Below are positions 8,845 through 15,719 of a stretch of 27,990 nt of DNA, piece after piece. Location of the stretch: the IMG/VR virus record IMGVR_UViG_3300006916_000281, positions 1-27,990 of that record; one strand, given 5' to 3'. The position numbers and the translations under genes are program-made. Positions within the stretch are counted from its first letter, which is position 1, and every line of letters starts with the position of its first letter. Below the pieces are notes generated by a model that saw only the letters and a program-made list of their open reading frames with translations, was not told the DNA's origin and did not search any database. This DNA comes from a virus.

Positions 8845-9285
8845 ATGCCAAGATACCAAGGATTCTTCAAACCAAAAAACCCAAGTAAATATAAAGGTGA
8901 TCCAACAAACATCGTTTATAGATCAGGTTGGGAATTGAAGCTTATGCTTTATCTGGATCAAAGAAAAAACGTTATCCAGTGGTCGTCCGAGGAGTTGATA
9001 ATCCCATACATATCCCCTATTGACAATAAAATACATAGATATTTTCCTGATTTTGTTGTTACTAAAATGGACAAACAAAATCAAAAAGAAACTGTTGTGA
9101 TCGAAGTAAAGCCTGCTAAACAGTGCATTGCACCAAAGAAACAAAAAGAAATATCTAGGAAGTATATTACTGAGGTGAAAAACTGGGGTATAAATGAAGC
9201 TAAGTGGAAAGCGGCCACAGAGTTTTGTATGGACAGAGGCTGGGAGTTTAAGATTTTCACTGAGAAAGAGCTAGGTATTAAATAA
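8845..9285 (+). CDS. 4: Head completion protein gp4 (TnsA-like nuclease fold)
   Basis: The 146-residue product matches T4 gp4 (150) in size. Text such as GFFKPKNPSKYKGDP, YRSGWELKLMLYLD and QWSSEELIIPYISPIDNKIHRYFPDF is the gp4/gp50 family signature. Candidate catalytic residues of a PD-(D/E)XK nuclease are visible: E in GWELK, D in YFPDF, and E-x-K in VIEVKPAK. gp4 acts in finishing the packaged head before tail joining, possibly trimming DNA ends. It begins the plus-strand operon after the divergent late promoter, and is followed after 2 nt by the next gene. Confidence 0.92.
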   Translation: MPRYQGFFKPKNPSKYKGDPTNIVYRSGWELKLMLYLDQRKNVIQWSSEELIIPYISPIDNKIHRYFPDFVVTKMDKQNQKETVVIEVKPAKQCIAPKKQKEISRKYITEVKNWGINEAKWKAATEFCMDRGWEFKIFTEKELGIK

Positions 9286-9287
9286 TT

Positions 9288-9824
9288 ATGGAAGACAACG
9301 ATACATTTACACAGAAACTGAATGAATCTAGATCATCATTAGCCAACTCCGCAAAGGAAGCCATGAAGTGGATTGGTGATAAGATTAAAGGGATGGCGAA
9401 GCCACCAGCTCGTATGTTTAAGAAAGCGAGCACACCAACCATAGGAGAGATGTATTTATTCCACTATGACGCGAAACACAAGGCCACTCTTCCAATGTGG
9501 GACGCTCACCCTTTGGTGTTTCCTATAGAGTTCTACTCGGATGGTTTCTTGGGTCTGAATCTCCACTATTTACCTCCAGCAGCTCGCGCTAAACTATTAG
9601 ACAATTTAACTAAGTTGGTTGGGAATACTAAATACAACGATAACAAAAAGCTAACAATTTCGTATCAGGTATTGAAGGCTCACAGTCGACAATTTTCTGG
9701 TTATGGTGATTGCGTTAAGAGATATTTGTACGGTCACATTAGATCACCTTTCCATAAGGTCGATTCAACGGACTGGTCAAAAACAATAATGCTACCACTC
9801 GCAAGCTGGCAGCATAAAAGGTAA
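9288..9824 (+). CDS. Conserved virion-associated protein, possible gp2 (DNA end protector)
   Basis: This 178-residue soluble protein has a basic N-terminal part (KWIGDKIKGMAKPPARMFKKA) and a compact core: GEMYLFHYDAKHKATLPMWD, HPLVFPIEFYSDGFLGLNLHY, then KAHSRQFSGYGDCVKRYLYGHIRSPF. I have seen this core as a conserved gene beside gp4 in T4-like phages, but I cannot assign it firmly. In T4 gene 2 lies beside gene 4 and near gene 53, and gp2 binds packaged DNA ends, so position and basic charge fit gp2. The length is shorter than T4 gp2. Treat the gp2 label as inference. Confidence 0.6.
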   Translation: MEDNDTFTQKLNESRSSLANSAKEAMKWIGDKIKGMAKPPARMFKKASTPTIGEMYLFHYDAKHKATLPMWDAHPLVFPIEFYSDGFLGLNLHYLPPAARAKLLDNLTKLVGNTKYNDNKKLTISYQVLKAHSRQFSGYGDCVKRYLYGHIRSPFHKVDSTDWSKTIMLPLASWQHKR

Positions 9825-9838
9825 GTCTAGGTCCATAT

Positions 9839-10486
9839 ATGTCTTTCAATATAAAGAACTTTAAATCTAATATTGTAGCCGATGGTTATCTAAAAAATAA
9901 CTATTTTGAGGTTTGGGTGCAACCACCAAGCTTTATGCAAAACTCCACGATCTCCAACGTAAGCGGGGAACGTGGTGTCAACACATCATTCTCAGATATG
10001 TTACGGTACAGAATTGAGCAAGTAAGAGTCCCTGGTATATCATTAACGTCTAACGATATGCGGGTGTATGGTATCGGGCCAACACAAAAAATGCCATACG
10101 CCGCTCAGATTATGGACACAACCTTCTCTATTCTTGTTGATAGAAAAACAGATATTTGGGATTTCTGGTATAACTGGATTAATCGCATCTTTAATGTTAA
10201 TGGGGTAGATGCTAGCGGGAATAGGCAACCAACATATACAACAAGCTACAAAGAAGATTACACTACAACCATGGTGATAGTAATCTATGACAATACTGGT
10301 AAAGTGGTCAGAAAAATCAACCTGTTAGAAGCATTCCCATCCGCCTTGGATGATGTTCCATTAGCTTGGAATGACACTCAAGGTCTCATTAGATTAGGCG
10401 TTGCAATAACATTTACATCTTATACAACTGAAGAAGGTGATCAACTGAATAATAACACCAACTCTTCAGTTCAGATAACGTTCTAG
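9839..10486 (+). CDS. Tail-tube-fold protein (gp19/gp54 family)
   Basis: The 215-residue product shows the tail-tube barrel layout: an N-terminal strand (NYFEVWVQPP), RYRIEQVRVPGISL, the loop Y-G-I-G-P, a helix region (DIWDFWYNWINRIFN), then TTTMVIVIYDNTGKVVRKINLLEAFPSAL and a closing strand LGVAITFTSYTTEE. T4 gp19 has the matching motifs of a VxD-x-W-x-x-W helix and an I-x-G-L-W-P turn. It may be the tube protein itself or the gp54 initiator; the larger size than T4 gp19 (163) and the head/neck-gene context do not decide. Last gene before tandem hairpins. Confidence 0.7.
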   Translation: MSFNIKNFKSNIVADGYLKNNYFEVWVQPPSFMQNSTISNVSGERGVNTSFSDMLRYRIEQVRVPGISLTSNDMRVYGIGPTQKMPYAAQIMDTTFSILVDRKTDIWDFWYNWINRIFNVNGVDASGNRQPTYTTSYKEDYTTTMVIVIYDNTGKVVRKINLLEAFPSALDDVPLAWNDTQGLIRLGVAITFTSYTTEEGDQLNNNTNSSVQITF

Positions 10487-10499
10487 TTCTATTCTAATA

Positions 10500-10527
10500 C
10501 ACCCTTCGGGTGGTGACCTTCGGTCAC
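10500..10527 (+). terminator. Tandem small hairpins with CTTCG loops
   Basis: Two adjacent hairpins follow the tube gene: CACC-CTTCG-GGTG (10500-10512) and GTGAC-CTTCG-GTCAC (10513-10527). There is no long T-run, only TTCTTATTGTTTATT downstream. They probably end or stabilise the 3' end of the gp4 operon transcript. Confidence 0.5.
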
Positions 10528-10698
10528 TGGTATTCTTATTGTTTATTGTCTTATCCTTAAGAAGCAGTAAAAGCATTAAAGTATATTCTTAGGCGACAAC
10601 CTATTATACCGTTGTTCGTGGATTAAGTCAAGTAAATAATGACAAAAAAGTGAAAAAAAGTTAAATTAATTTAATTTGCTTATTATTACAATTAAGTG
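10528..10698. other. AT-rich intergenic stretch with inverted repeats, no gene seen
   Basis: No convincing reading frame or tRNA is visible. It holds an imperfect inverted repeat (CCTTAAGAA at 10556 with TTCTTAGG at 10588), a CAAC/GTTG pair around 10600-10615, and a perfect 14-nt palindrome TTAAATTAATTTAA at 10661-10674 just upstream of the DUF932 promoter. This could be a structured RNA end or an AT-rich regulatory site. Confidence 0.4.
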
Positions 10699-10727
10699 TT
10701 GACTTTTTATCAAAACAATAGTATTAT
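10699..10727 (+). promoter_or_regulatory. Sigma70-type promoter for the DUF932 gene
   Basis: TTGACT at 10699-10704 and TATTAT at 10722-10727 with a 17-nt spacer; TATACT at 10725 is an alternative -10. The 14 bases ATTATTACAATTAA at 10682-10695 recur at the gp32 promoter in the same position relative to TTGACTTT. Confidence 0.7.
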
Positions 10728-10767
10728 ACTAATATAAATTGATAAAGATAAAAAGGAATACCTGAAA

Positions 10768-11730
10768 ATGGCACACGAACTTGAAATGAATGGCGATGAA
10801 GCTTCCATGGCGTATGCTGGTGATTTGCCTTGGCACGGTTTAGGCACCAAAGTACCACACGACTTATCAACTGACCAAATGCTTAAAGTTGCTGGTCTTG
10901 ACTGGGAAGTGGAAAAGATCCCAGCGTATGTTGATATCAAAGGCGTCCCGACTCAAATCGGTAAATCTGCTTTGGTCCGCTCGAGCGATAACAAAATCCT
11001 AGACACTGTGACAGACGATTGGAATCCAGTGCAAAACCAAGAAGCATTTGATTTCTTCAATGAATATGTGCAAATGGGTGATATGGAAATGAATACAGCT
11101 GGTTCGCTCAAAGGCGGACAGATTATTTGGGGATTAGCCAAAGTGAAGGATTCCTTCGAATTGTTCAAAGGCGATCAGATTGATTCGTATCTTCTATTCA
11201 CAAACTTCCATAAATACGGTTTTTCTACAGACGTAAGGTTCACACCAATTCGCGTTGTTTGTAACAATACACTGACGCTTTCACTGAGTGGAAATGTAGA
11301 TCGTATGGCTAAGGTCTCGCATCGTCGGGTGTTTGACCCTTCTCATGTTAAAGAAATGCTTGGTGTCGCCACTGATAAACTTTCACAATACAAAGAAATG
11401 GCTGCATTCCTTGGTGGTAAACAGGCTAAGAATGAAGATGTTGTAACTTACTTTAATCGTATCTTCCCTGTAACTGGAGTTGTTAAAAAAGACGATAACA
11501 AGAGAAAGAAAGTTTCTAAGAATGCTCAGCTGGCTATGGATATTCTCCACACACAACCTGGCGCTGAATACGCTTCTGGATCTTGGTGGCAGCCATTCAA
11601 CGCTGTGACTTACTTAACAGACCATCTTGCAGGTCGCTCGGTGGATAGCCGCCTGACATCAGCTTGGTATGGTCAAAATAAAACATTGAAAACAAAAGCT
11701 CTCAATACTGCACTCGAGATGGCTGGATAA
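10768..11730 (+). CDS. DUF932 / TIGR03299 phage-plasmid protein
   Basis: The 320-residue protein starts MAHELEMNGDEASMAYAGDLPWHGLGTKV, the classic DUF932 start (AYxGxxPWHGLG), and continues with SALVRSSDNKILDTVTDDWNPVQNQEAFDFF and RFTPIRVVCNNTLTLSL, all family hallmarks. Family members occur in phages and plasmids; the function is not established. It has a good AAGGA ribosome site and its own sigma70-type promoter, suggesting early or middle expression. The next gene starts 10 nt after its stop and is likely co-transcribed. Confidence 0.9.
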   Translation: MAHELEMNGDEASMAYAGDLPWHGLGTKVPHDLSTDQMLKVAGLDWEVEKIPAYVDIKGVPTQIGKSALVRSSDNKILDTVTDDWNPVQNQEAFDFFNEYVQMGDMEMNTAGSLKGGQIIWGLAKVKDSFELFKGDQIDSYLLFTNFHKYGFSTDVRFTPIRVVCNNTLTLSLSGNVDRMAKVSHRRVFDPSHVKEMLGVATDKLSQYKEMAAFLGGKQAKNEDVVTYFNRIFPVTGVVKKDDNKRKKVSKNAQLAMDILHTQPGAEYASGSWWQPFNAVTYLTDHLAGRSVDSRLTSAWYGQNKTLKTKALNTALEMAG

Positions 11731-11740
11731 GGATAACATT

Positions 11741-12868
11741 ATGGCTCGTCGTAAAGAAAACGCTAAAGCGCGAATGTCTAAGAAACAAGAATTTATTATC
11801 AACTCCAAGCATCTTGGCGACGAGCCTATTCTTAAAGAAGGATACACCAGTTGCGAGATGACAGTTGCACTCAACTGGTGTAACTACATGTATTCGGTTA
11901 ATGACGCCAGGAAGTTTATCGAAGAATACCTTAAATCTTCAGACCGTAAAGAGGATTTAGTTCAATTTAATAGGGTCAATGATTCTAATGTAACCCGTTC
12001 CGTTGCTTGGGTCGCTAGGTTAATAAACAATGGCAGTGAAGTGTCTGACCGATCTATTGAATATTTCGAAGAACTTCTGGGAAAAATACTAAGTTCTGCG
12101 GAGAAACCAAAGAAAGTTGTAGTTGATAACATTAAAGAAACTAAAAAAGTTATTTCTATCCAAGAAAGAATGGCTATCAAATCCGGCGAGCTCATCGCTG
12201 AGATTGAAGAGTTGGTAGACCACTGGCAATCAAAAACTGATTTTTCTTTTTATGAGTGGTTAGTGGAAAGGAATATCCCCGCGGCTTACGGGGCGTCTAT
12301 CATCAACTATTATGGTCCAATTTTAATGGAGTTAGTCGAGGCCAAAGAAGGCGAGTGCGACCAGCTGAATGAAGCTTATTCTTACCTGAAGAAAAAAGAA
12401 TTGACCAGTTTAGTTAGATTTATTGCAATGATTGTTGATGATACAGAGAAGTATTCTACTAACGTCAAGAAAACCAGAAAACCGAGCAAACCAAGAAAGG
12501 TGTCTGTTGAGAAAAAACTAAAGAATCTTAAATATAAAAAAGAAGACAAGGAGTATAAGATAGCTTCTATTAATCCAGAAAAGATGTTAGGTTCTCAAGA
12601 AGTTTGGATGTTTAACACGAAATATAAAACTATCACTGTTATTCGTGCTATGAATCATGATGGTATTCAAGTCAAAGGTACAAGCCTAATTAATTATGAT
12701 GTTGAAAGTTCCCAGACTAAGAGAACTGGTAGAAAAGCAGAACACTTTATCAGTAGAGCGCTGAATGGTGGTAAGGTAGTGCTCCGGAAGCTCATGGATG
12801 AGATGGATAAAGAAACAAACCTAGCTTATAGACTCAACGAGAATACTATTATTCTTCGGGTGTGTTAG
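11741..12868 (+). CDS. Unrecognised protein, basic and helical
   Basis: This 375-residue protein has no membrane segment. The start MARRKENAKARMSKKQEFI is strongly basic. About 20-130 is helical (KEGYTSCEMTVALNWCNYMYS; ARKFIEEYLKSSDRK); a Lys-rich linker lies near 245-275 (NVKKTRKPSKPRKVSVEKK). The C-terminal 100 residues look like a small beta-rich domain (QEVWMFNTKYKTITVIRAMN ... IQVKGTSLINYD). The ribosome site AAGGA overlaps the DUF932 stop, so it is translationally linked to it. Similar two-gene arrangements occur in T4-like marine phages, but I know no function. Nucleic-acid binding is a guess from charge. Confidence 0.6.
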   Translation: MARRKENAKARMSKKQEFIINSKHLGDEPILKEGYTSCEMTVALNWCNYMYSVNDARKFIEEYLKSSDRKEDLVQFNRVNDSNVTRSVAWVARLINNGSEVSDRSIEYFEELLGKILSSAEKPKKVVVDNIKETKKVISIQERMAIKSGELIAEIEELVDHWQSKTDFSFYEWLVERNIPAAYGASIINYYGPILMELVEAKEGECDQLNEAYSYLKKKELTSLVRFIAMIVDDTEKYSTNVKKTRKPSKPRKVSVEKKLKNLKYKKEDKEYKIASINPEKMLGSQEVWMFNTKYKTITVIRAMNHDGIQVKGTSLINYDVESSQTKRTGRKAEHFISRALNGGKVVLRKLMDEMDKETNLAYRLNENTIILRVC

Positions 12869-12909
12869 TGGGGTTTGTGGATAATTACTCGCTATTTATA
12901 TTATTACCA

Positions 12910-12917
12910 TATAAATA
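12910..12917 (+). promoter_or_regulatory. T4-type late promoter before the synthetase-like gene
   Basis: TATAAATA, exact late-box match, 50 nt before the ATG of the synthetase-like gene. Downstream a hairpin with CCCC (12925-12928) and GGGG (12937-12940) around the self-complementary CTTCGAAG would lie in the leader. Confidence 0.6.
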
Positions 12918-12966
12918 TAATAATCCCCGCTTCGAAGGGGTAATACTACAAAGGTAAATATGACCT

Positions 12967-13803
12967 ATGACACAATTGATTGATCCAGAAAAATTCACTA
13001 ACGTCACAAATCTTCTTCGTTCTTTTTTTGCAAAAAAAGGGTTTCAAGAAGTTCACACTCAAAATCGTCTTAGCATTCTAGCTGCCTGCGAAGACCCATT
13101 CAACGTCGCTACTTATAACTATGAGGGTAAAGTTTGGCCGTTACCGCAAACCGGCCAGATGTGGTTAGAGCACGAATTATTGTCCAAGCCTTCTTCGAAA
13201 GGCTTTTTTTGTGTCAGTACCTCATACCGCCAAGAGCCTAACGCTATCCCTGGCAGACACGATACTATTTTCCCGATGTTCGAATTTGAAATGCCAGGCG
13301 ATATTTATGATTTGAAGGAAATGGAATATGAATTGGTGGAATACTTAGGATTTGATAAGCCTACAGAAAAAAGGTATGTTGAATGGCAAGAACACTATGG
13401 TATAGAGGGCGAGATTGAAGCTGGACACGAGACAACTATGTTTAATGATTTCGGTAGCACAATGATCACTGACTTCCCAGAGTCCACAAGCCCATTTTGG
13501 AATATGAGTAGATACAATATCTTCCAAAGTAAGACCCAATACAGTAAAAAGATTGATGTTATCCTTGGCGGTATGGAAACAATTGGTAGTGCTGAACGGA
13601 GTTCAGATATAGATAAAATGCGCGACACTTTCTACACTATCACAGACGGCGCGTACTCGAATCTATTATTCTCATTGTTCGGTAAGGACAGAGTTGAGGC
13701 TGAACTTGAAGAGTTCTTTAAGTTTGATTTCTTCCCTAGAGTTGGTGGTGGTATTGGACTAACTAGACTCATCTCGGCTATGGATAAACAGAATGTGCGA
13801 TAA
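12967..13803 (+). CDS. Stand-alone class II synthetase core, asparagine synthetase/AsnRS-like
   Basis: The 278-residue protein has the class II aminoacyl-tRNA synthetase catalytic fold of the Asp/Asn/Lys subgroup. Visible elements are a motif-1-like helix (VTNLLRSFFAKKGFQEVHT), PQTGQMWLE (about 60-68, as S/TGQLxxE in AsnRS), motif 2 YRQEPNAIPGRHDTIFPMFEFE (87-108, R88 and E90), MITDFPESTSPFWNM (166-180, as D-Y-P-x-x-x-x-P-F-Y), GGMETIGSAERSSD (201-214) and motif 3 GGGIGLTRL (260-268, R267). There is no N-terminal OB anticodon-binding domain. That size and layout fit the archaeal AspRS-derived asparagine synthetase or a free-standing synthetase paralogue. Substrate is not decided by sequence; asparagine synthesis or modification of an amino-acyl acceptor are options. 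ATG 12967 is used because the ATG at 12960 leads to a stop after seven codons. Confidence 0.75.
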   Translation: MTQLIDPEKFTNVTNLLRSFFAKKGFQEVHTQNRLSILAACEDPFNVATYNYEGKVWPLPQTGQMWLEHELLSKPSSKGFFCVSTSYRQEPNAIPGRHDTIFPMFEFEMPGDIYDLKEMEYELVEYLGFDKPTEKRYVEWQEHYGIEGEIEAGHETTMFNDFGSTMITDFPESTSPFWNMSRYNIFQSKTQYSKKIDVILGGMETIGSAERSSDIDKMRDTFYTITDGAYSNLLFSLFGKDRVEAELEEFFKFDFFPRVGGGIGLTRLISAMDKQNVR

Positions 13804-13942
13804 GTGTGACCGAAAAGTGATACACGAAACCACAGATAAAATGTACAAAATACAGTGTGGTGGGTGTCACAAACCAATCTACGGTGACCCAGAAAAAGAC
13901 TGTGAGCAGTTTATCTTGTCACCAGTAAGAGGGAATAAATAA
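13793..13942 (+). CDS. Small CxxC protein (49 aa), zinc-ribbon-like
   Basis: This short frame starts inside the end of the synthetase-like gene (11-nt overlap, different frame) and reads MCDKCDRKVIHETTDKMYKI, then QCGGCHKPIYGDPEKDCEQF and a short basic tail. Cys pairs at 2/5 and 22/25 could bind one zinc as a mini zinc ribbon; a fifth Cys is at 37. The overlap suggests translational coupling. No function can be assigned. Confidence 0.6.
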   Translation: MCDKCDRKVIHETTDKMYKIQCGGCHKPIYGDPEKDCEQFILSPVRGNK

Positions 13943-13964
13943 AGAATACTATCAAAAATATAAC

Positions 13965-14237
13965 GATTGATAGTTAATTTAGGCGATGTATGAGATATTA
14001 CGGACTCGGCTTCGATGCCGACATCTCCACCATAAAGCGCGTATTAAATATGTGTTTTATTTCGGGGATGAAATGGATTCGACGTGTGTTAATTACAAAG
14101 TTTAGTTATCGGGATCTAAGCGCCGTTACCGCGAAGAAAAACTATAATTGCAAATGACAATTATCAAATTATGGCTATGGCTGCTTAGGTAGCATAGTTC
14201 GGGGTGACCCACCAGACCTAGCAACAGAACTGGTGGG
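13965..14237 (+). ncRNA. ssrA: Circularly permuted tmRNA gene
   Basis: The two ends of a tmRNA occur in swapped order. First comes the acceptor piece: CGGAC at 14001, T stem TCGGC/GCCGA (14006-14010 with 14017-14021), acceptor strand CATCTCC (14022-14028), then encoded ACCA (14029-14032). After a 31-nt spacer comes the normal tmRNA 5' end, GGGGATG (14064-14070) followed by AAATGGATTCGAC. GGGGATG pairs with CATCTCC over 7 bp, including G3-U70, the alanine identity pair. TTAGTTATC (14102-14110) pairs with GATAGTTAA (13969-13977) as helix P2. A PK1-like and A-rich segment (14111-14149) precedes the tag frame (14150-14188), and a hairpin surrounds its stop. An 8-bp stem CCCACCAG/CTGGTGGG (14208-14237) then GTTTTCT closes the gene. 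Maturation would remove the spacer to give a two-piece tmRNA. It should rescue stalled ribosomes with SmpB and tag proteins for proteolysis. Outer ends are approximate. Confidence 0.9.
14150..14188 (+). other. tmRNA tag reading frame, peptide ANDNYQIMAMAA
   Basis: From resume codon GCA the frame reads ANDNYQIMAMAA followed by TAG. E. coli tags read (A)ANDENYALAA and alphaproteobacterial tags commonly begin ANDN. The tag keeps the C-terminal Ala-Ala recognised by ClpXP, but the preceding residues are MAM rather than the common ALAA or VAA. The charged alanine would add one more N-terminal Ala. Confidence 0.88.
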
Positions 14238-14238
14238 G

Positions 14239-14254
14239 TTTTCTGATCAGAAAA
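14239..14254. repeat. 16-bp perfect palindrome after the tmRNA
   Basis: TTTTCTGATCAGAAAA is fully self-complementary. It follows the closing hairpin of the tmRNA and lies 31 nt before the permease ATG. It could be an operator or part of a transcription end signal. Confidence 0.5.
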
Positions 14255-14285
14255 TACTCAAACACTTCCATTGAAAGGGAAAAAA

Positions 14286-15599
14286 ATGATTAAAAATTTT
14301 ATTGAGAAAGTTGACGGGTTCTTCGGTATCGCTAAAAGTGGCAGTAATGTAAGAACTGAAGTCATGGCTGGTCTGGCCACGTTTTTGACTATGGCGTATA
14401 TCACAGTAGTCAATCCTGCCATTCTATCAACCGAAGGCACTGGTATGCAGTTCGGTGCTGTATTTACAGCTACTATTATCGCCGCTGTTGTCGGTACACT
14501 TATTATGGGTCTATATGCAAAATGGCCTGTTGCTCTAGCTCCTGGTATGGGGTTGAACGCATTCTTTGCGTTTGGTGTTATTTTTGGTATGGGTTACACA
14601 TATCAACAAGCGCTCGCGGCGGTATTCATTGCAGGACTGGTGTTCGTAATCCTTAGTGTGACGCCGGTGAGGAAACACATGATCAATGGTATCCCAAAAT
14701 CCATGAAGTATGGTATTGGTGCTGGTATTGGTTTGTTCCTAGCTATTATCGGTCTTAAGAACGCTGGTGTGGTCGTAGACAATCCAGCAACGCTAGTGGG
14801 TCTGGGTGACATCTCAAGCTGGCCAGTTCTCCTAGCTGGACTTGGTTTTGCAACCATGGCAATTGCTGATAGACGTAAGATCCCTGGAGCTATTATTATT
14901 GGCGTGATGTTGACGAGTCTTGTGGCTTGGATCTTCGGTATTTCGGAAATCAATGGTATTGTTGGTAGTATCCCAAGCCCTGTGCATGCTTTCAGCATGG
15001 ACTTTAGCTTGATCGCCACATCAGGGTTTATTGGTGTAGTATTTGCGTTCTTGTTCGTGGACTTCTTCGATACAGCTGGTACACTCACAAGTGTGGCCAA
15101 CATGACAGGAAAAGTCAATAAAGATGGAACTGTCAAAGATGTACATAAAGCTGTACTAGCTGACTCGGTAGCAACTACTGTCGGCGCTCTAGTCGGCACC
15201 AGTAACACCACTTCATACATCGAATCTGGTGCTGGAGTTAAAGAAGGCGGGCGTACTGGGTTAACTGCAGTCGTAGTAGCTGTATTATTCGCTCTATGTT
15301 TGTTCTTCGCGCCGCTGGCTCAAAGTATCCCAGCTTTTGCGACGGCTCCTGCGCTTGTGTTCATTGCGGCATACTTCTTGAAGAATATCAAAGATATTGA
15401 TTGGGATGACGTTAGTGAATATGCGCCAGCTGTTCTAGCGGCTATTATCATGCCTCTAACATTTAGTATCGCTTATGGTATTGCACTTGGTTTTATCGCG
15501 CACGTTGTGATTAAATTCCTGAGTGGAAAGCGCAAAGATTTAAATGTTGGATCAATTGGAATCGCGGCGGTAAGTGTCTTGTACTTCTTGGTAGTATAA
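14286..15599 (+). CDS. NCS2/AzgA-family purine permease
   Basis: I use ATG 14286 (437 aa) because GAAAGGGA lies just upstream; an in-frame TTG at 14271 would overlap this site. The length is normal for the family (430-450). The protein is very hydrophobic, with about 12-13 membrane segments. AzgA/PbuG-type motifs are intact: TEVMAGLATFLTMAYI near the N-terminus, LAPGMGLNAFFAF, DFFDTAGTLTSVA, GTSNTTSYIESGAGVKEGGRTGL and IIMPLTFSIAYGIALGF. Family members take up adenine, guanine or hypoxanthine by proton symport across the inner membrane. In a phage this would feed purine salvage for DNA synthesis (inference). It is followed by a strong terminator and may be read from upstream together with the tmRNA; I see no clear promoter of its own. 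Confidence 0.92.
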   Translation: MIKNFIEKVDGFFGIAKSGSNVRTEVMAGLATFLTMAYITVVNPAILSTEGTGMQFGAVFTATIIAAVVGTLIMGLYAKWPVALAPGMGLNAFFAFGVIFGMGYTYQQALAAVFIAGLVFVILSVTPVRKHMINGIPKSMKYGIGAGIGLFLAIIGLKNAGVVVDNPATLVGLGDISSWPVLLAGLGFATMAIADRRKIPGAIIIGVMLTSLVAWIFGISEINGIVGSIPSPVHAFSMDFSLIATSGFIGVVFAFLFVDFFDTAGTLTSVANMTGKVNKDGTVKDVHKAVLADSVATTVGALVGTSNTTSYIESGAGVKEGGRTGLTAVVVAVLFALCLFFAPLAQSIPAFATAPALVFIAAYFLKNIKDIDWDDVSEYAPAVLAAIIMPLTFSIAYGIALGFIAHVVIKFLSGKRKDLNVGSIGIAAVSVLYFLVV

Positions 15600-15621
15600 A
15601 ATACTTTTAAAACTTTATGTG

Positions 15622-15653
15622 AAAGCACCACTTATTAAGTGGTGCTTTTTTTT
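15622..15653 (+). terminator. Rho-independent terminator after the purine permease
   Basis: A 12-bp stem, AAAGCACCACTT (15622-15633) with AAGTGGTGCTTT, a 3-nt loop (ATT), and an eight-base T-run. It separates the permease from the SbmA-like operon. Confidence 0.92.
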
Positions 15654-15663
15654 AATTTAATGC

Positions 15664-15692
15664 TTGACTTTATTGTTTTAATAACGTATAAT
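15664..15692 (+). promoter_or_regulatory. Sigma70-type promoter for the sbmA-decarboxylase-33-59 run
   Basis: TTGACT (15664-15669), 17-nt spacer, TATAAT (15687-15692): near-consensus for the host primary sigma factor. No terminator is visible until after gp59, so five genes are probably transcribed from here. Confidence 0.85.
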
Positions 15693-15719
15693 AGATTATA
15701 ATTTAATAAAGGAATGAAG

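Noticed and set aside
10540-10680. Possible tRNA in the AT-rich intergenic region
   Set aside because: TTCG occurs but no cloverleaf with a 7-bp acceptor stem and T arm can be drawn.
12960-12983. Upstream ATG just before the synthetase-like gene
   Set aside because: It is out of frame and stops after seven codons; ATG 12967 opens the family protein.
14603-15220. 205-aa minus-strand frame inside the purine permease
   Set aside because: It is antisense to an intact family gene with no ribosome site; Pro/Thr-rich text is typical of a shadow of membrane-protein codons.
15661-15692. T4 middle-mode (MotA box) promoter reading of TGCTT
   Set aside because: The distance from TGCTT to TATAAT is too long for a MotA box, while TTGACT with a 17-nt spacer fits sigma70.
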